A stretch of 64,000 nucleotides of DNA from Leucobacter sp. cx-42 (GTDB lineage Bacteria; Actinomycetota; Actinomycetes; Actinomycetales; Microbacteriaceae), in the NCBI RefSeq assembly GCF_014529985.1, contig NZ_JACVMU010000004.1, positions 124,001 through 188,000 on the forward strand. Direction: 5' to 3'. Positions 41,929 through 50,863 of this stretch are shown in pieces; within the stretch, counting starts at the first letter, position 1; each line of letters starts with the position of its first letter. The translations under genes and the position numbers were made by a program. The notes under the pieces are model-generated. The model worked only from the letters and a program-made list of their open reading frames with translations. It did not search any database and was not told the origin of the DNA.

Positions 41929-42689
41929 CGCACGCGCTCCAGGAACCCGCGAATGCGCTGCGAGTCGGTCGCCGTGAGGACGCTCTCTGGGGTGCCGGTC
42001 TCGAGCACTCGTCCCTCGTCGAAGAAGCTCAGCGTATCGCCGACCTCGCGGGCGAAGCCGATCTCGTGCGTGACCACGATCATCGTCATGCCTTCGCGAG
42101 CGAGCTGCTTCATGATTTCGAGGACCTCGTCGACCAGCTCAGGGTCAAGCGCCGAGGTGGGCTCATCGAAGAGGATGAGCTCGGGGTCCATCGCGAGCGC
42201 GCGGGCGATCGCCACGCGCTGCTGCTGGCCACCGGAGAGCTGATGCGGGCGCTTGTGCATGTGATCCGCTAGCCCGACGCGAGCGAGCTCACGCTCAGCA
42301 CGTGCGTTCGCATCAGCGCGCGACATGCGCTTCACGTGAATGAGGCTTGCCGCAACGTTCTCTACCGCGTCGTAGTGGTTGTAGAGGTTGAAGCGCTGGA
42401 ACACCATGCCGATGTGCGAGCGGAAGCTCGAAAGCTCCTTATCGGACCACTGGTGGTACTTGCCATCGCGCAGCTCGTATCCGACCTGCTCGCCGCGCAC
42501 GAGCAGGCTGCCGCCGTCGATCGTTTCGAGGGCGTTGATGGTGCGCAGGAAGGTGGACTTGCCTGAGCCCGAGGGGCCAATGATGCAGCTCACCTCACCG
42601 CGGCGAACGGTGAAGTCAACACCGCGGAGTACTTCGTGCTGGCCGAACGACTTCCGGACGCCATGCGCTTCTACGAGGATGTCGTTCAT
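41925..42689 (-). CDS. Polar amino acid ABC transporter ATP-binding protein
   Basis: A 254-residue GlnQ-type ATPase: Walker A GPSGSGKST, signature LSGGQQQR, Walker B ELILFDEPTSALD, switch histidine in VVTHEIG. It forms one uptake system with the permease (two bases upstream) and the lipoprotein before that. Confidence 0.96.
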   Translation of the reverse strand: MNDILVEAHGVRKSFGQHEVLRGVDFTVRRGEVSCIIGPSGSGKSTFLRTINALETIDGGSLLVRGEQVGYELRDGKYHQWSDKELSSFRSHIGMVFQRFNLYNHYDAVENVAASLIHVKRMSRADANARAERELARVGLADHMHKRPHQLSGGQQQRVAIARALAMDPELILFDEPTSALDPELVDEVLEIMKQLAREGMTMIVVTHEIGFAREVGDTLSFFDEGRVLETGTPESVLTATDSQRIRGFLERVR

Positions 42690-42691
42690 GG

Positions 42692-43660
42692 TCAGACCTC
42701 CGTCAATTCTTTGTTCTTCTTGCCATTTCGCGGGAGCATGATTGCGCCGGTCGCGACTTTGAGGAGGCGCTGGCTGAAGCCAGGGCCACGCACGAGATGG
42801 ACGCGCTCCTCACCGAAGCGCTTCTCGAGTCGTGACTGCAGGTAGGTCGCTACCGCGGTCATGAACATGTACCAGAGGCTCGCAACGATGAGCAGCTCGA
42901 TGATGAGGTTGTTCTGCTTGTAGATGCGGCTCGCGTTGGTCATGAGGTCGTTGCCAGCGACGACGACGATGAGCGAGGTCGTCTTGAGCATCGAGATGAA
43001 CTCGTTGCCCGTCGGCGGGATGATGATGCGCAGCGCCTGGGGCAGCACGATGAGCTGCATGGTCTGGCGGTGCGTCATGCCGCCGGCGAGGGCCGCCTCA
43101 CGCTGACCGCGATCGACCGCCTGGATGCCGGCGCGCACGGTCTCTGCGAAGTACGCTGCGAGGTTCAGGCCGAGGCCGAGCAGGGCCGCAACTGATCCGC
43201 TAATGAGCTGGTTCGTATCCCACCGCATGCCGATCTCCGTGAACGGAATCTTCAGCGTGATGTACGGCAGCAGGAATGCGAGGTTGAACCAGAAGATGAG
43301 CTGCACGAGCACCGGGGTGCCGCGGAAGAACCAGATGTAGCCCTCCGCAATCCAGCGCAGCACGGGGTTCTTGGACAGCTTCATCACTGCCAAGATCACA
43401 CCGAGCACGAGACCAACAATGGTGGCGGCGATACTCACCCAGATAGTGACCAGTACGCCGTCGAGGATCGTCTTTGAGAATAGGTATTCCCACACGCGGT
43501 TCCAACGAATGTTCTCGTTGAAGATCACGATCGACACGGCCCACAGCACCGCCGCGACGGCGATTAGACCGACGATCCATCGACCCACATGGAGTCGTGG
43601 CGCGATCTGGATCTGCGCGCCGTTTGCGCCGGGGAAGGGCGCTGTACGAGTCCCGCTCAT
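42692..43660 (-). CDS. Polar amino acid ABC transporter permease
   Basis: A 322-residue HisM-type membrane protein. An N-terminal extension of about 30 residues precedes the first helix. The EAA-like loop reads DRGQREAALAGGMTHRQTMQLIVLPQALR. A single permease gene implies a homodimer. Confidence 0.95.
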   Translation of the reverse strand: MSGTRTAPFPGANGAQIQIAPRLHVGRWIVGLIAVAAVLWAVSIVIFNENIRWNRVWEYLFSKTILDGVLVTIWVSIAATIVGLVLGVILAVMKLSKNPVLRWIAEGYIWFFRGTPVLVQLIFWFNLAFLLPYITLKIPFTEIGMRWDTNQLISGSVAALLGLGLNLAAYFAETVRAGIQAVDRGQREAALAGGMTHRQTMQLIVLPQALRIIIPPTGNEFISMLKTTSLIVVVAGNDLMTNASRIYKQNNLIIELLIVASLWYMFMTAVATYLQSRLEKRFGEERVHLVRGPGFSQRLLKVATGAIMLPRNGKKNKELTEV

Positions 43661-43713
43661 AGCTGGGGTCCTCTCCTATTGTTGGTTGTCGTGCTCGGTG
43701 TGATGCGGGGCGC

Positions 43714-44682
43714 TTACGCGCCGCCGTTAATCAGCGCCTCGTCGACTGCCATGCCTTCAACGTCCCACGCCTTGAGGATTTCAACGTAGGTACCGTTGTC
43801 GATGAGCTCCTGGAGCGCAGCCTGGACGGCCTTCGCGAGCTCAGGGTTTGCGTTGTCGATGCCGAGGCCCCAGAGGCTCTCGCCACCCTCGATGGCGACA
43901 GCGTCCATCTTGTTTTCGGGATCCGCCGCACGTGCCGCAGCTACGGGGTAGTCAGTGATCGTCGCGACTGCGCGACCGCTCTGCACTGCGAGGTTTGCTG
44001 CCGAGTCACCGTCGAACGCGAGGATCTCGTAGGGTGCCTTTCCAGCGTCTTCACACGCGGTCGAGAACTCACCAGCGAGCACCGCAGACGAACCTGAGTC
44101 AACAACCGCGACGATCTTGCCGCAGAGATCTTCAGGCTTCGCAATCTTCTCGGGGTTGCCGGTCGCAACGAGGAACGCGTTGCCCGCGCTCACGTAGTCA
44201 ACGAAGGTGGTGGTCTCGCGACGCTCTTCGTTGTCGGTCATCGAGCTGACGAGCACGTCGTAACGCTTCGAGATGAGACCCGGAATCATCGAGTTGAATT
44301 CCTGATCTTCCATCTTCATCGAGACGCCGAGGGTGCGCGACACCGCGTGCGCGATTGCGGGGTCGACACCGATGATGCCGACGTTGTCGCTCGCCCACTC
44401 CTCCATGGGAGGGTAGCCAACCGAGGTGACCCAGGTCAGGCCGTCCTTCTTGAACTCATCGGGAAGCAGCGCAGCGACCTCAGCCGAGGGCTCGATGCCC
44501 TCGATGATGTCTTTCGCCTTCTCCTCGTCGTGGACCGCCATGAACTCGACAGCTGCGCTGTCCGAGCCCGAGTCCTTGTCATCGCCTGACAGCGACTGGC
44601 CACCGCACGCGGTGAGGCTCAGCATTGCGAGGCTGGCAGTCAGGACACCTGCGGTCTGCAGGAATCGAGTGCTTTTCTTCAT
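43714..44682 (-). CDS. Polar amino acid ABC transporter substrate-binding lipoprotein
   Basis: A 322-residue lipoprotein with lipobox LTAC (about residues 23-26) and a solute-binding family 3 domain. Recognisable segments are GVDPAIAHAVSRTLGV and TDNEERRETTTFVDYV. An acidic spacer follows the lipidation cysteine. The ligand is probably an amino acid or small amide, judging from the racemase and amidohydrolase in the same operon. Confidence 0.93.
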   Translation of the reverse strand: MKKSTRFLQTAGVLTASLAMLSLTACGGQSLSGDDKDSGSDSAAVEFMAVHDEEKAKDIIEGIEPSAEVAALLPDEFKKDGLTWVTSVGYPPMEEWASDNVGIIGVDPAIAHAVSRTLGVSMKMEDQEFNSMIPGLISKRYDVLVSSMTDNEERRETTTFVDYVSAGNAFLVATGNPEKIAKPEDLCGKIVAVVDSGSSAVLAGEFSTACEDAGKAPYEILAFDGDSAANLAVQSGRAVATITDYPVAAARAADPENKMDAVAIEGGESLWGLGIDNANPELAKAVQAALQELIDNGTYVEILKAWDVEGMAVDEALINGGA

Positions 44683-44726
44683 GGTGTTTCTCCTTTGAAC
44701 ACTGGGTTTCGGGGGCGAGGCCGCAG

Positions 44727-46313
44727 TTAGCGGGACTCGTGCACGATGCGGCCGTCAACGACGACGGTGCGCACCTGCAAGTTGGGGATTTCGCGCGGAT
44801 CGACGGCGAAGATGTCGCGATCCAGGACGACGAAGTCTGCGAGCTGGCCAGGCGCAAGGCGGCCAACCTGGTGGCCGAGATTCGCCGCGTCAGCACCGGC
44901 CGCGGTGAACCGCTGCAGTGCCTCGAGCAGGCTGATCCGCTGCTCCGGCTCGCGGCCGCCAGCCGGCTCACCCGCGCGGTTCTCGCGGGTGACCGCGGCG
45001 TGCACGCCGAAGAGCGGGTTCGCGGGTTCGACGGGAGCGTCCGAGCCGAAGGCGAGGAGCGCTCCCGAGTCGATCAGCGAGCGCCACGGGTAGTGAGCGA
45101 TATCGCGGTCACCGATGAGCTCGTGGCTCAGCGGGAAGTCAGTCGTGCAGTGAATAGGCTGCAGCGAGGCAACAACGTTGAGCTTCGTGAACCGTTCAAC
45201 GTCTGCCCACTGGAGGTGCTGACCGTGCTCAACGCGGTTCAACAGCCCCTGCTCTGCGGCGAGCGCGGCCACGCGTTCGTAGGCGTCGAGGACGTTGGTG
45301 TTGGCCCGGTCGCCGATCGCGTGGGTGGCGACGGCAATGCCGTTGCTCACCGCCTGTTCGACCTGCGCGCAGAGTTCCTCGAAGGGCACGATTGCGATGC
45401 CGTGATTGCCAGGTTCGTCGACGAAGTCCTCGTGCATGAACGCGGTGTGCGAGCCGAGCGCACCGTCCGAGTACAGTTTCACCGGGCCCTCGGTGATCCA
45501 CTCATCGCCGTCACCGGTACGGCGACCCGCTGCGATCGTCCGGTCCAGATCCGCGGCCGCACTGCCGAGATGGGCGCGGATCCGCAAGCGACCATCGGCC
45601 TGCAGCCGCAGCATGCCCTGGCGTACGTCGTCACCGTCGAAGTTCGTGATGTGGGTGATGCCGACCGCGAGCAGCTCGCGCTGGGCGAGGTCGAGGCTCT
45701 CGTGCAGCGTGCTGATGAGTGCGGCCTCTGACAGGTCGCGGATCTCATCCATCGCAGATTCGAAGAGCCAGCCCGTCGGCTCCCCCGCCTCGTCGCGATC
45801 GATGCGCCCGCCGACGGGGTCTGCCGTGTTGCGGTCGATGCCCACCGCTGCAAGGCCTGCCGAGTTCGCCCAGACCGAGTGCCCATCAACGCTCGGGAGC
45901 GCAACAGGGCGGTCGCCGAACACGGTGTCGAGGCGTGCGCGGTGCGGGGTTTCGCCGTCGGTCCACTGGTTCTGGTTCCAACGGCCGCCGAGTACCCACT
46001 CGCTCCCGGGATGTTCAACCTTCCACACGCGAAGCAGGTCGAGCGTCTCTGCAAGCGAGGTCGCCTCGCGCAGGTCGGGTGCTTCGAGCTCGCGCGCGAG
46101 GTTGCCGATGTGGAAGTGCGCGTCGTGGAAGCCGGGGAGCACGATGCCACCCTCGAGCTGCACGGTCTCGGTGCCTTCGGGGCTCTGCGCCCGCAGGTTT
46201 TCCTCGGTGCCGAGGGCAACGATCCGCCCATCGGTCACGAGCATGGCGCTCACAGTGCTGGCATCGCTCTCCAGTGTGTGGATTGCAGGATGCAAGAAAA
46301 GCGTGGACACCAT
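44727..46313 (-). CDS. Amidohydrolase family protein (YtcJ-like)
   Basis: A 528-residue metal hydrolase resembling the one at 21068-22717. HxH is in LPGFHDAHFHIG, later ligands in VATHAIGDRAN, and the catalytic aspartate in LLAFGSDAPVEPANPLFG. It is the first gene of the operon with the amino acid transporter, racemase and P1 peptidase and probably opens a cyclic amide or removes an acyl group. ATG at 46313 follows a purine-rich stretch; an in-frame GTG at the next codon is possible. Confidence 0.9.
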   Translation of the reverse strand: MVSTLFLHPAIHTLESDASTVSAMLVTDGRIVALGTEENLRAQSPEGTETVQLEGGIVLPGFHDAHFHIGNLARELEAPDLREATSLAETLDLLRVWKVEHPGSEWVLGGRWNQNQWTDGETPHRARLDTVFGDRPVALPSVDGHSVWANSAGLAAVGIDRNTADPVGGRIDRDEAGEPTGWLFESAMDEIRDLSEAALISTLHESLDLAQRELLAVGITHITNFDGDDVRQGMLRLQADGRLRIRAHLGSAAADLDRTIAAGRRTGDGDEWITEGPVKLYSDGALGSHTAFMHEDFVDEPGNHGIAIVPFEELCAQVEQAVSNGIAVATHAIGDRANTNVLDAYERVAALAAEQGLLNRVEHGQHLQWADVERFTKLNVVASLQPIHCTTDFPLSHELIGDRDIAHYPWRSLIDSGALLAFGSDAPVEPANPLFGVHAAVTRENRAGEPAGGREPEQRISLLEALQRFTAAGADAANLGHQVGRLAPGQLADFVVLDRDIFAVDPREIPNLQVRTVVVDGRIVHESR

Positions 46314-46462
46314 AAGGATCACTTACCCTTTCGAAATCACCGGTGAGTTCGTCGTTCGCCTCAGATTAGATCAGGAAGCACGCATGATTCCACCTGAGGG
46401 GTCAGAGAATTCGCTATCCTGAGCATCAGCATTACTTACGCTCAACGCCGATCGGAGATCCA

Positions 46463-47374
46463 ATGCTCAACCCCGTTCACCTGCGCACCCTGCTTGAGGT
46501 GGTGCGTCTGGGTTCGTTCGCAGCCGCCGCCAACCGCCTCGGCTACACCCCGTCGGCCGTCTCGCAGCAGATGACCGCGCTCGAAAGCGACTCGGGCATC
46601 AAGCTGTTTGAGCGCGGCGCCCGCAGCGCCCGCCCGACCCGCGCAGCCGAGGTCATGGCCGAGCACGCGGTCGCGGTACTCAGCGAACTCGACTCCCTCA
46701 TCGAGGCGGCGTCTGGCATCGACCGTGAGACGAGCAGTGAACTCCGCATGAGCGTCTATGCGAGTCTCGCGCACCAGATCTTCCCCGCGCTCCTCGCAGA
46801 ACAGCTTGCTGACGAGCCCTCGCTCGCGATCCGCCTCACGGTGCGGGACCCATCACCGGCCGTACAGGCGCTGCGCAGTGGCGAGGAGGTCGACGTCTCC
46901 CTTGTCTACCGTGTGGGTGACAGCGGCCTCTCCTGGCCCGACTCCGTGCGCGCGGTGTATCTCGGCGAGGATCGGTACCGCGTCCTCGCCCCCACCAGCT
47001 GGCACCTCCACGAACAGGAAACCGTCACGCCCGAACAGCTCGTCGGCCGCGCCTGGGTCATGCACCACAGCGGCAATAGCGATAGCGACGAGATCGAGAG
47101 CCTGTTCGCGGCGCAGGGCCTCAAGCCGCGCACCGTCGCTCGCTGCGACGACTTCGCCGTCACTGCAAAGCTCGTCGCGAGCGGATACGCCGCCGCCTTC
47201 GTCCCCGAGGCAGCCCTCCGTGATCTGCCGCCGGGCGCGAGCATTCTGCACGTGCCGGAGCTCATGCTCGTCCGCCATGTGTGGGCGCTCTGCTCCCAGC
47301 GCGGCATGCAGCAGCCAACCCAGCGCCTGCTGCAGCGCCTCCGCGAAACGCTCGCGGCCACGGCACTGAGCTAG
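46463..47374 (+). CDS. LysR family transcriptional regulator
   Basis: A 303-residue regulator with helix-turn-helix in AAANRLGYTPSAVSQQMTAL and a C-terminal effector domain. It is divergent from the amidohydrolase/transporter operon with 149 bases between, so it likely controls that operon. A TAGCG-rich inverted sequence near 46410-46440 may be its operator, but I cannot define it well. Confidence 0.93.
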   Translation: MLNPVHLRTLLEVVRLGSFAAAANRLGYTPSAVSQQMTALESDSGIKLFERGARSARPTRAAEVMAEHAVAVLSELDSLIEAASGIDRETSSELRMSVYASLAHQIFPALLAEQLADEPSLAIRLTVRDPSPAVQALRSGEEVDVSLVYRVGDSGLSWPDSVRAVYLGEDRYRVLAPTSWHLHEQETVTPEQLVGRAWVMHHSGNSDSDEIESLFAAQGLKPRTVARCDDFAVTAKLVASGYAAAFVPEAALRDLPPGASILHVPELMLVRHVWALCSQRGMQQPTQRLLQRLRETLAATALS

Positions 47375-47401
47375 CTGGGTTGGTGAGTGGCGGATCCGCC
47401 C

Positions 47402-48601
47402 CTACGCCAACGCCGGCAGGACCGGCGCAAGGCCAGCCGCTTCGAGCGCAAGCCCGAGCGCGAGCACGTGGTCTTCCGTGAGACCGGTGATGAGGAAGTT
47501 ACCAATCGCGAGCGAGGCAAGATTGAGCGCCGACGCGGGGATCGTGTACAACCCGAGCAGATTGCGGTAGTCGACCTCGTCATCCGTTGCACGTGGAACG
47601 GGCAGGCCCAGCACGGGGCTCACCACCGAGGTCACGCCCTTCATCTTGCACTCGACCAGCACACGGTCGCGGATCGCGCCAAGCGCAGCCATGCGCTCCT
47701 CGTACTCGGCTGCCTGGACACCCTGGGTGTTCGCCATCTTGGCGGCAACGTTCGGGTCGTAGTCATCCGCCAGCCGCGGGTAGGTTGCCGCGTGCGTCCG
47801 CGCGATCTCCGCGCGGAACGGCGCCCAGAACTCGTCCTCAATCTCCTCGAGCGGGAATTCGAGCGCGACCGGCTCGACACCGAGGCCTTTCAGGAGCTCG
47901 AGCGCTCGGGGATCGGGGTCACCGAAGAAACCGACTTTCTCGGGCAGCGCGCGCTCTTCTCCCGAAGACACTGCGCCGTGACGCACTGATCCGCGCCCTG
48001 CCGAGCGCCCCGCGCGCATCGCCTGCCATGCCGCATCGACCAACTGCACCGTGCCCGCCATCGGCCCAACCGTGTCAAACGATGGGCACAGCGGGAAGAC
48101 CCCGGCAAGATCGAGCGAGCCATTGCGCGGGCGCAGGCCCACCGTCGCGGTGCATGCGGCGGGGATGCGGATCGACCCAGCCGTATCCGTTCCCAACGCG
48201 ATATCACTCACTCCGCCCGCGATGGCTGCGGCGCTGCCGCCGGAGGATCCGCCGGGGACGTGGTCTGGGAAGCGCGGGTTCGGCGTTCTGCCGTGCCACG
48301 GATTGTCACTGCTCACGCCGTATGCGAACTCGTGCAGGTTCACCTTCGCGTTGACACGTGCACCGGCGGCTTCGAGCGCCGCGACAACGGGTGCCGTGCG
48401 CAGGGCAGCCTCGCGGCCAAGCAGCTGCGAACCGGCGGTCGTCGGGACACCCGCGACGTCGATGTTGTCTTTCACCGCGAGGGTGAGGCCAGCGAGCGGG
48501 GTTGCTTCGGGCGCTTCTGGGCACTCCGTGCCCTCCGCACTGTCTGCTGCGAGGTCGATCGCGGTGATGACGATGCCACCATTGGCATTCTGTGAGCTCA
48601 T
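47402..48601 (-). CDS. Amidase (amidase signature family)
   Basis: A 399-residue serine amidase. The catalytic triad is visible: lysine in LTLAVKDNIDVAG, the cis-serine in GGSSGGSAAAIAGG and the nucleophile serine in GTDTAGSIRIPAA. It is shorter than the usual 450-500 residues but keeps both ends of the fold. The ATG at 48601 starts MSSQNANGG. It converges on the LysR gene; the substrate is unknown, and it could supply the amino acids taken up by the neighbouring operon. Confidence 0.92.
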   Translation of the reverse strand: MSSQNANGGIVITAIDLAADSAEGTECPEAPEATPLAGLTLAVKDNIDVAGVPTTAGSQLLGREAALRTAPVVAALEAAGARVNAKVNLHEFAYGVSSDNPWHGRTPNPRFPDHVPGGSSGGSAAAIAGGVSDIALGTDTAGSIRIPAACTATVGLRPRNGSLDLAGVFPLCPSFDTVGPMAGTVQLVDAAWQAMRAGRSAGRGSVRHGAVSSGEERALPEKVGFFGDPDPRALELLKGLGVEPVALEFPLEEIEDEFWAPFRAEIARTHAATYPRLADDYDPNVAAKMANTQGVQAAEYEERMAALGAIRDRVLVECKMKGVTSVVSPVLGLPVPRATDDEVDYRNLLGLYTIPASALNLASLAIGNFLITGLTEDHVLALGLALEAAGLAPVLPALA

Positions 48602-48645
48602 GCGGAACACGCTATCGGTTTCGGCTGCCTTGCCATAGCCCCAAG

Positions 48646-49424
48646 TCAGAACAGGGTGGGCGGAGCTTCTGGGGTTCGAGCGGCCGACCCGCGCGCCGTG
48701 CGATTGACGCTCCTGGCCTGCTGCACCGGGCCTGCTGGGATCATCGCGCGCGAAAGTTCCTCTGACCAGGCAACCGAGGCGAGCGCGAGCTCTCGGTCAC
48801 CGGGCTGGGTCGGGTCGAGCCAGGCCTCGTGCATCTCGGGCGGGATCACGAGCGGCATGCGGTCGTGCACGCTCGCGGCCTCACCGACCGCACTGCGCGT
48901 CACCATCGAGTAGGTGACGAGATCTGAACCGTCGGCGTCCTGCACGGTCGAGGTGATCGCGGCGATGCCGAAGGTGCCCCCCCCGTCGGATGTTCAAACC
49001 GCACCCCCTTCTCCACGTACCAGCTCGCGGGAATGATCGCCCGGTGCTGAAACTCCGATGACCACGACTGCAGCAGCCTGTCGCTGCGCGAGTTGAACGC
49101 CGAGAACTTCACGGGGCCGGTGCTGTTCTTCCAGATCCACCACCAGGCGAAACGGAGCTCGCGGTCGAACGCGGCAGGGCCGGCAGCCGCGCCTGCCGCC
49201 GTGCCCGCCGCGGAGCCTGCCGCCGCCACTCCCGCATCTCCAGCCGCGAGGATGATCGGGTTCAAATTCCGAGCATTCCGGCCAGTGATCTTGGCATTGC
49301 CCTGCTGCGACTCCCACCAGCCAGCGAGTTCAAGCGTCTCTGCCTGGCCATCGAGCGGGACGAACGGCTGGCCGTCGATACCGATCGCGGATCCGCCATG
49401 TCGAAGTCCCGTTGATGCGCACAT
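48646..49424 (-). pseudogene. SRAP (HMCES/YedK-like) gene, frameshifted
   Basis: SRAP proteins bind abasic sites in single-stranded DNA through Cys2. The first part (49424 down to about 48985) begins MC, and has FNSRSDRLLQ and the family's IIPASWYVEKGVRFEHP. The second part lies in another frame and continues FGIAAITSTV through SVHDRMPLVIPPEMHEAWL. The break is at a run of eight C (48977-48984); one more base there would join the two halves into a normal SRAP domain. N-terminal AAG-rich residues are an insertion. It is either a true mutation or a homopolymer sequencing error. Confidence 0.8.
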
Positions 49425-49485
49425 GCCTTCAGGGTACGTCGCACCACCGACATCGTCGAGGGGTCACAAGAAATGGGTCTCAGCC

Positions 49486-50820
49486 TCAGCTGACGACTGT
49501 CGGTTCACCGAGCGAGAGCATGAGGCGGTTCGCCCAGTTGAAGAATGATCCGGCTTGAATCGCGTCGAGGAGTTCGAGCTCATCGAGGCCAGCACCACGC
49601 AGAGCCGCGACCTCATCCGCCCCAAAACGTGGCGGTGTCACGGTCAACGCGACCGTCGCGTCGATGAGCTGATCCCACCGGTTGCCGTAGCGCACGCCAA
49701 CGCCCTCGTCGAGCAGGCGCTGCACGGCATCGCGGTCAGCACCCTGCTTGGTGGCAAACCTCGAGTGCACGGAGGCACAAAACACGCAGCCATTGAGTCG
49801 CGAAGCCACGGCTGCACCGAACTCGCGGTCTGCGCGCGGCAAGCCGGCGTCAACGTTATTGAAGATATCAAGGTCAGTGAGGGTGCGTTCGCGCAGCGCC
49901 TCCGGGTCGCGTGCGAGCACACGGAAGTAAGGCATGTGCACGCGCTCGCGCTCGACCAGGCCCTCGAAGTGACGCTCGGTGAACTCAGCAACGGGGAGTG
50001 GTTGGAGCCACGGCTTCCAGCCAAGCGAGTCCTGCGTGAAGCGCGGCGGCTCCGTCACGGATGGCGCTGCTGGCAGCTGCTCAGCGGCGGGTGCTGGGGC
50101 CAGGGTGGGATCGTCACCGGCAGCACTGAGCTTCGCCTCTGCCACACGCGCGACCTCTGCTGCGAGCCCCCGCAGATCGCTCGCAGCAACCGTTGCTCCG
50201 CCGCCTGCCGTACGCACGGCAGCGAGGCCGTGGACGACGCGCAGCTGGAATGACAGGAAAGCAACGATTTGTGAAATGGTGACGACTCCTGTGCTGCTCC
50301 AGCCGCCGTCGAGCAGCCGCTGCAGGCGTTCACGAGCCGCATCGCGCGGATGCAGCACGAGGAGGTGCGCATGCTCAAGCGCAGCTGCGAGTCGGTCACC
50401 GAGGGCATAGGCTGCCTCGACCGACGACACCTCATACACCGGGCCTTCGGTACTCTCTGGCGCGTTCTCCGCGTGGAAGGCTCCGTACGGGCCGGATCCC
50501 GCAGAACGCTCTGCCTCGGCAACGATGAGCGGGAAGAGTCCAACGCCCCCACCGGTCGCTTCGAGGAGCGCGCCATAGAACGCGACGGCCGCTGGATCCG
50601 CGTGGAGACGCGCAACGAACAGGCCGATCGCTGCACGTTCTGACAGGGAGACATCGCTCGCATCAACCGGGAGGAACAGCGCCTCGAAGCTGCCCTGAGC
50701 GTGTGCCCTCGCGTCAGGCCTGCGGTGGCGTGCTGCGTCAAGCGCATCACCAACTGCGATGCCGGCCAGGGAATCAATCAGGTCGAAGTCGAGCGCGGTG
50801 GGGTATGGGGTGTGAGACAT
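49486..50820 (-). CDS. Fused carboxymuconolactone decarboxylase-like/AhpD-like protein
   Basis: A 444-residue protein with two related halves. Residues about 1-215 resemble the Avi_7170-type CMD domain and lack the CxxC pair. Residues about 255-440 resemble the Avi_7169-type alkylhydroperoxidase domain, with active site CVFCASVH at 345-352. In other bacteria these are usually two adjacent genes. It ends a peptide-type ABC transporter operon, the normal context of the family. The role may be reduction of a peroxide or other redox step on the imported compound. Confidence 0.85.
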   Translation of the reverse strand: MSHTPYPTALDFDLIDSLAGIAVGDALDAARHRRPDARAHAQGSFEALFLPVDASDVSLSERAAIGLFVARLHADPAAVAFYGALLEATGGGVGLFPLIVAEAERSAGSGPYGAFHAENAPESTEGPVYEVSSVEAAYALGDRLAAALEHAHLLVLHPRDAARERLQRLLDGGWSSTGVVTISQIVAFLSFQLRVVHGLAAVRTAGGGATVAASDLRGLAAEVARVAEAKLSAAGDDPTLAPAPAAEQLPAAPSVTEPPRFTQDSLGWKPWLQPLPVAEFTERHFEGLVERERVHMPYFRVLARDPEALRERTLTDLDIFNNVDAGLPRADREFGAAVASRLNGCVFCASVHSRFATKQGADRDAVQRLLDEGVGVRYGNRWDQLIDATVALTVTPPRFGADEVAALRGAGLDELELLDAIQAGSFFNWANRLMLSLGEPTVVS

Positions 50821-50863
50821 ATGAGATCCGTTCAAATGAGCAGCGAGATATCGGGAGCCGGGT

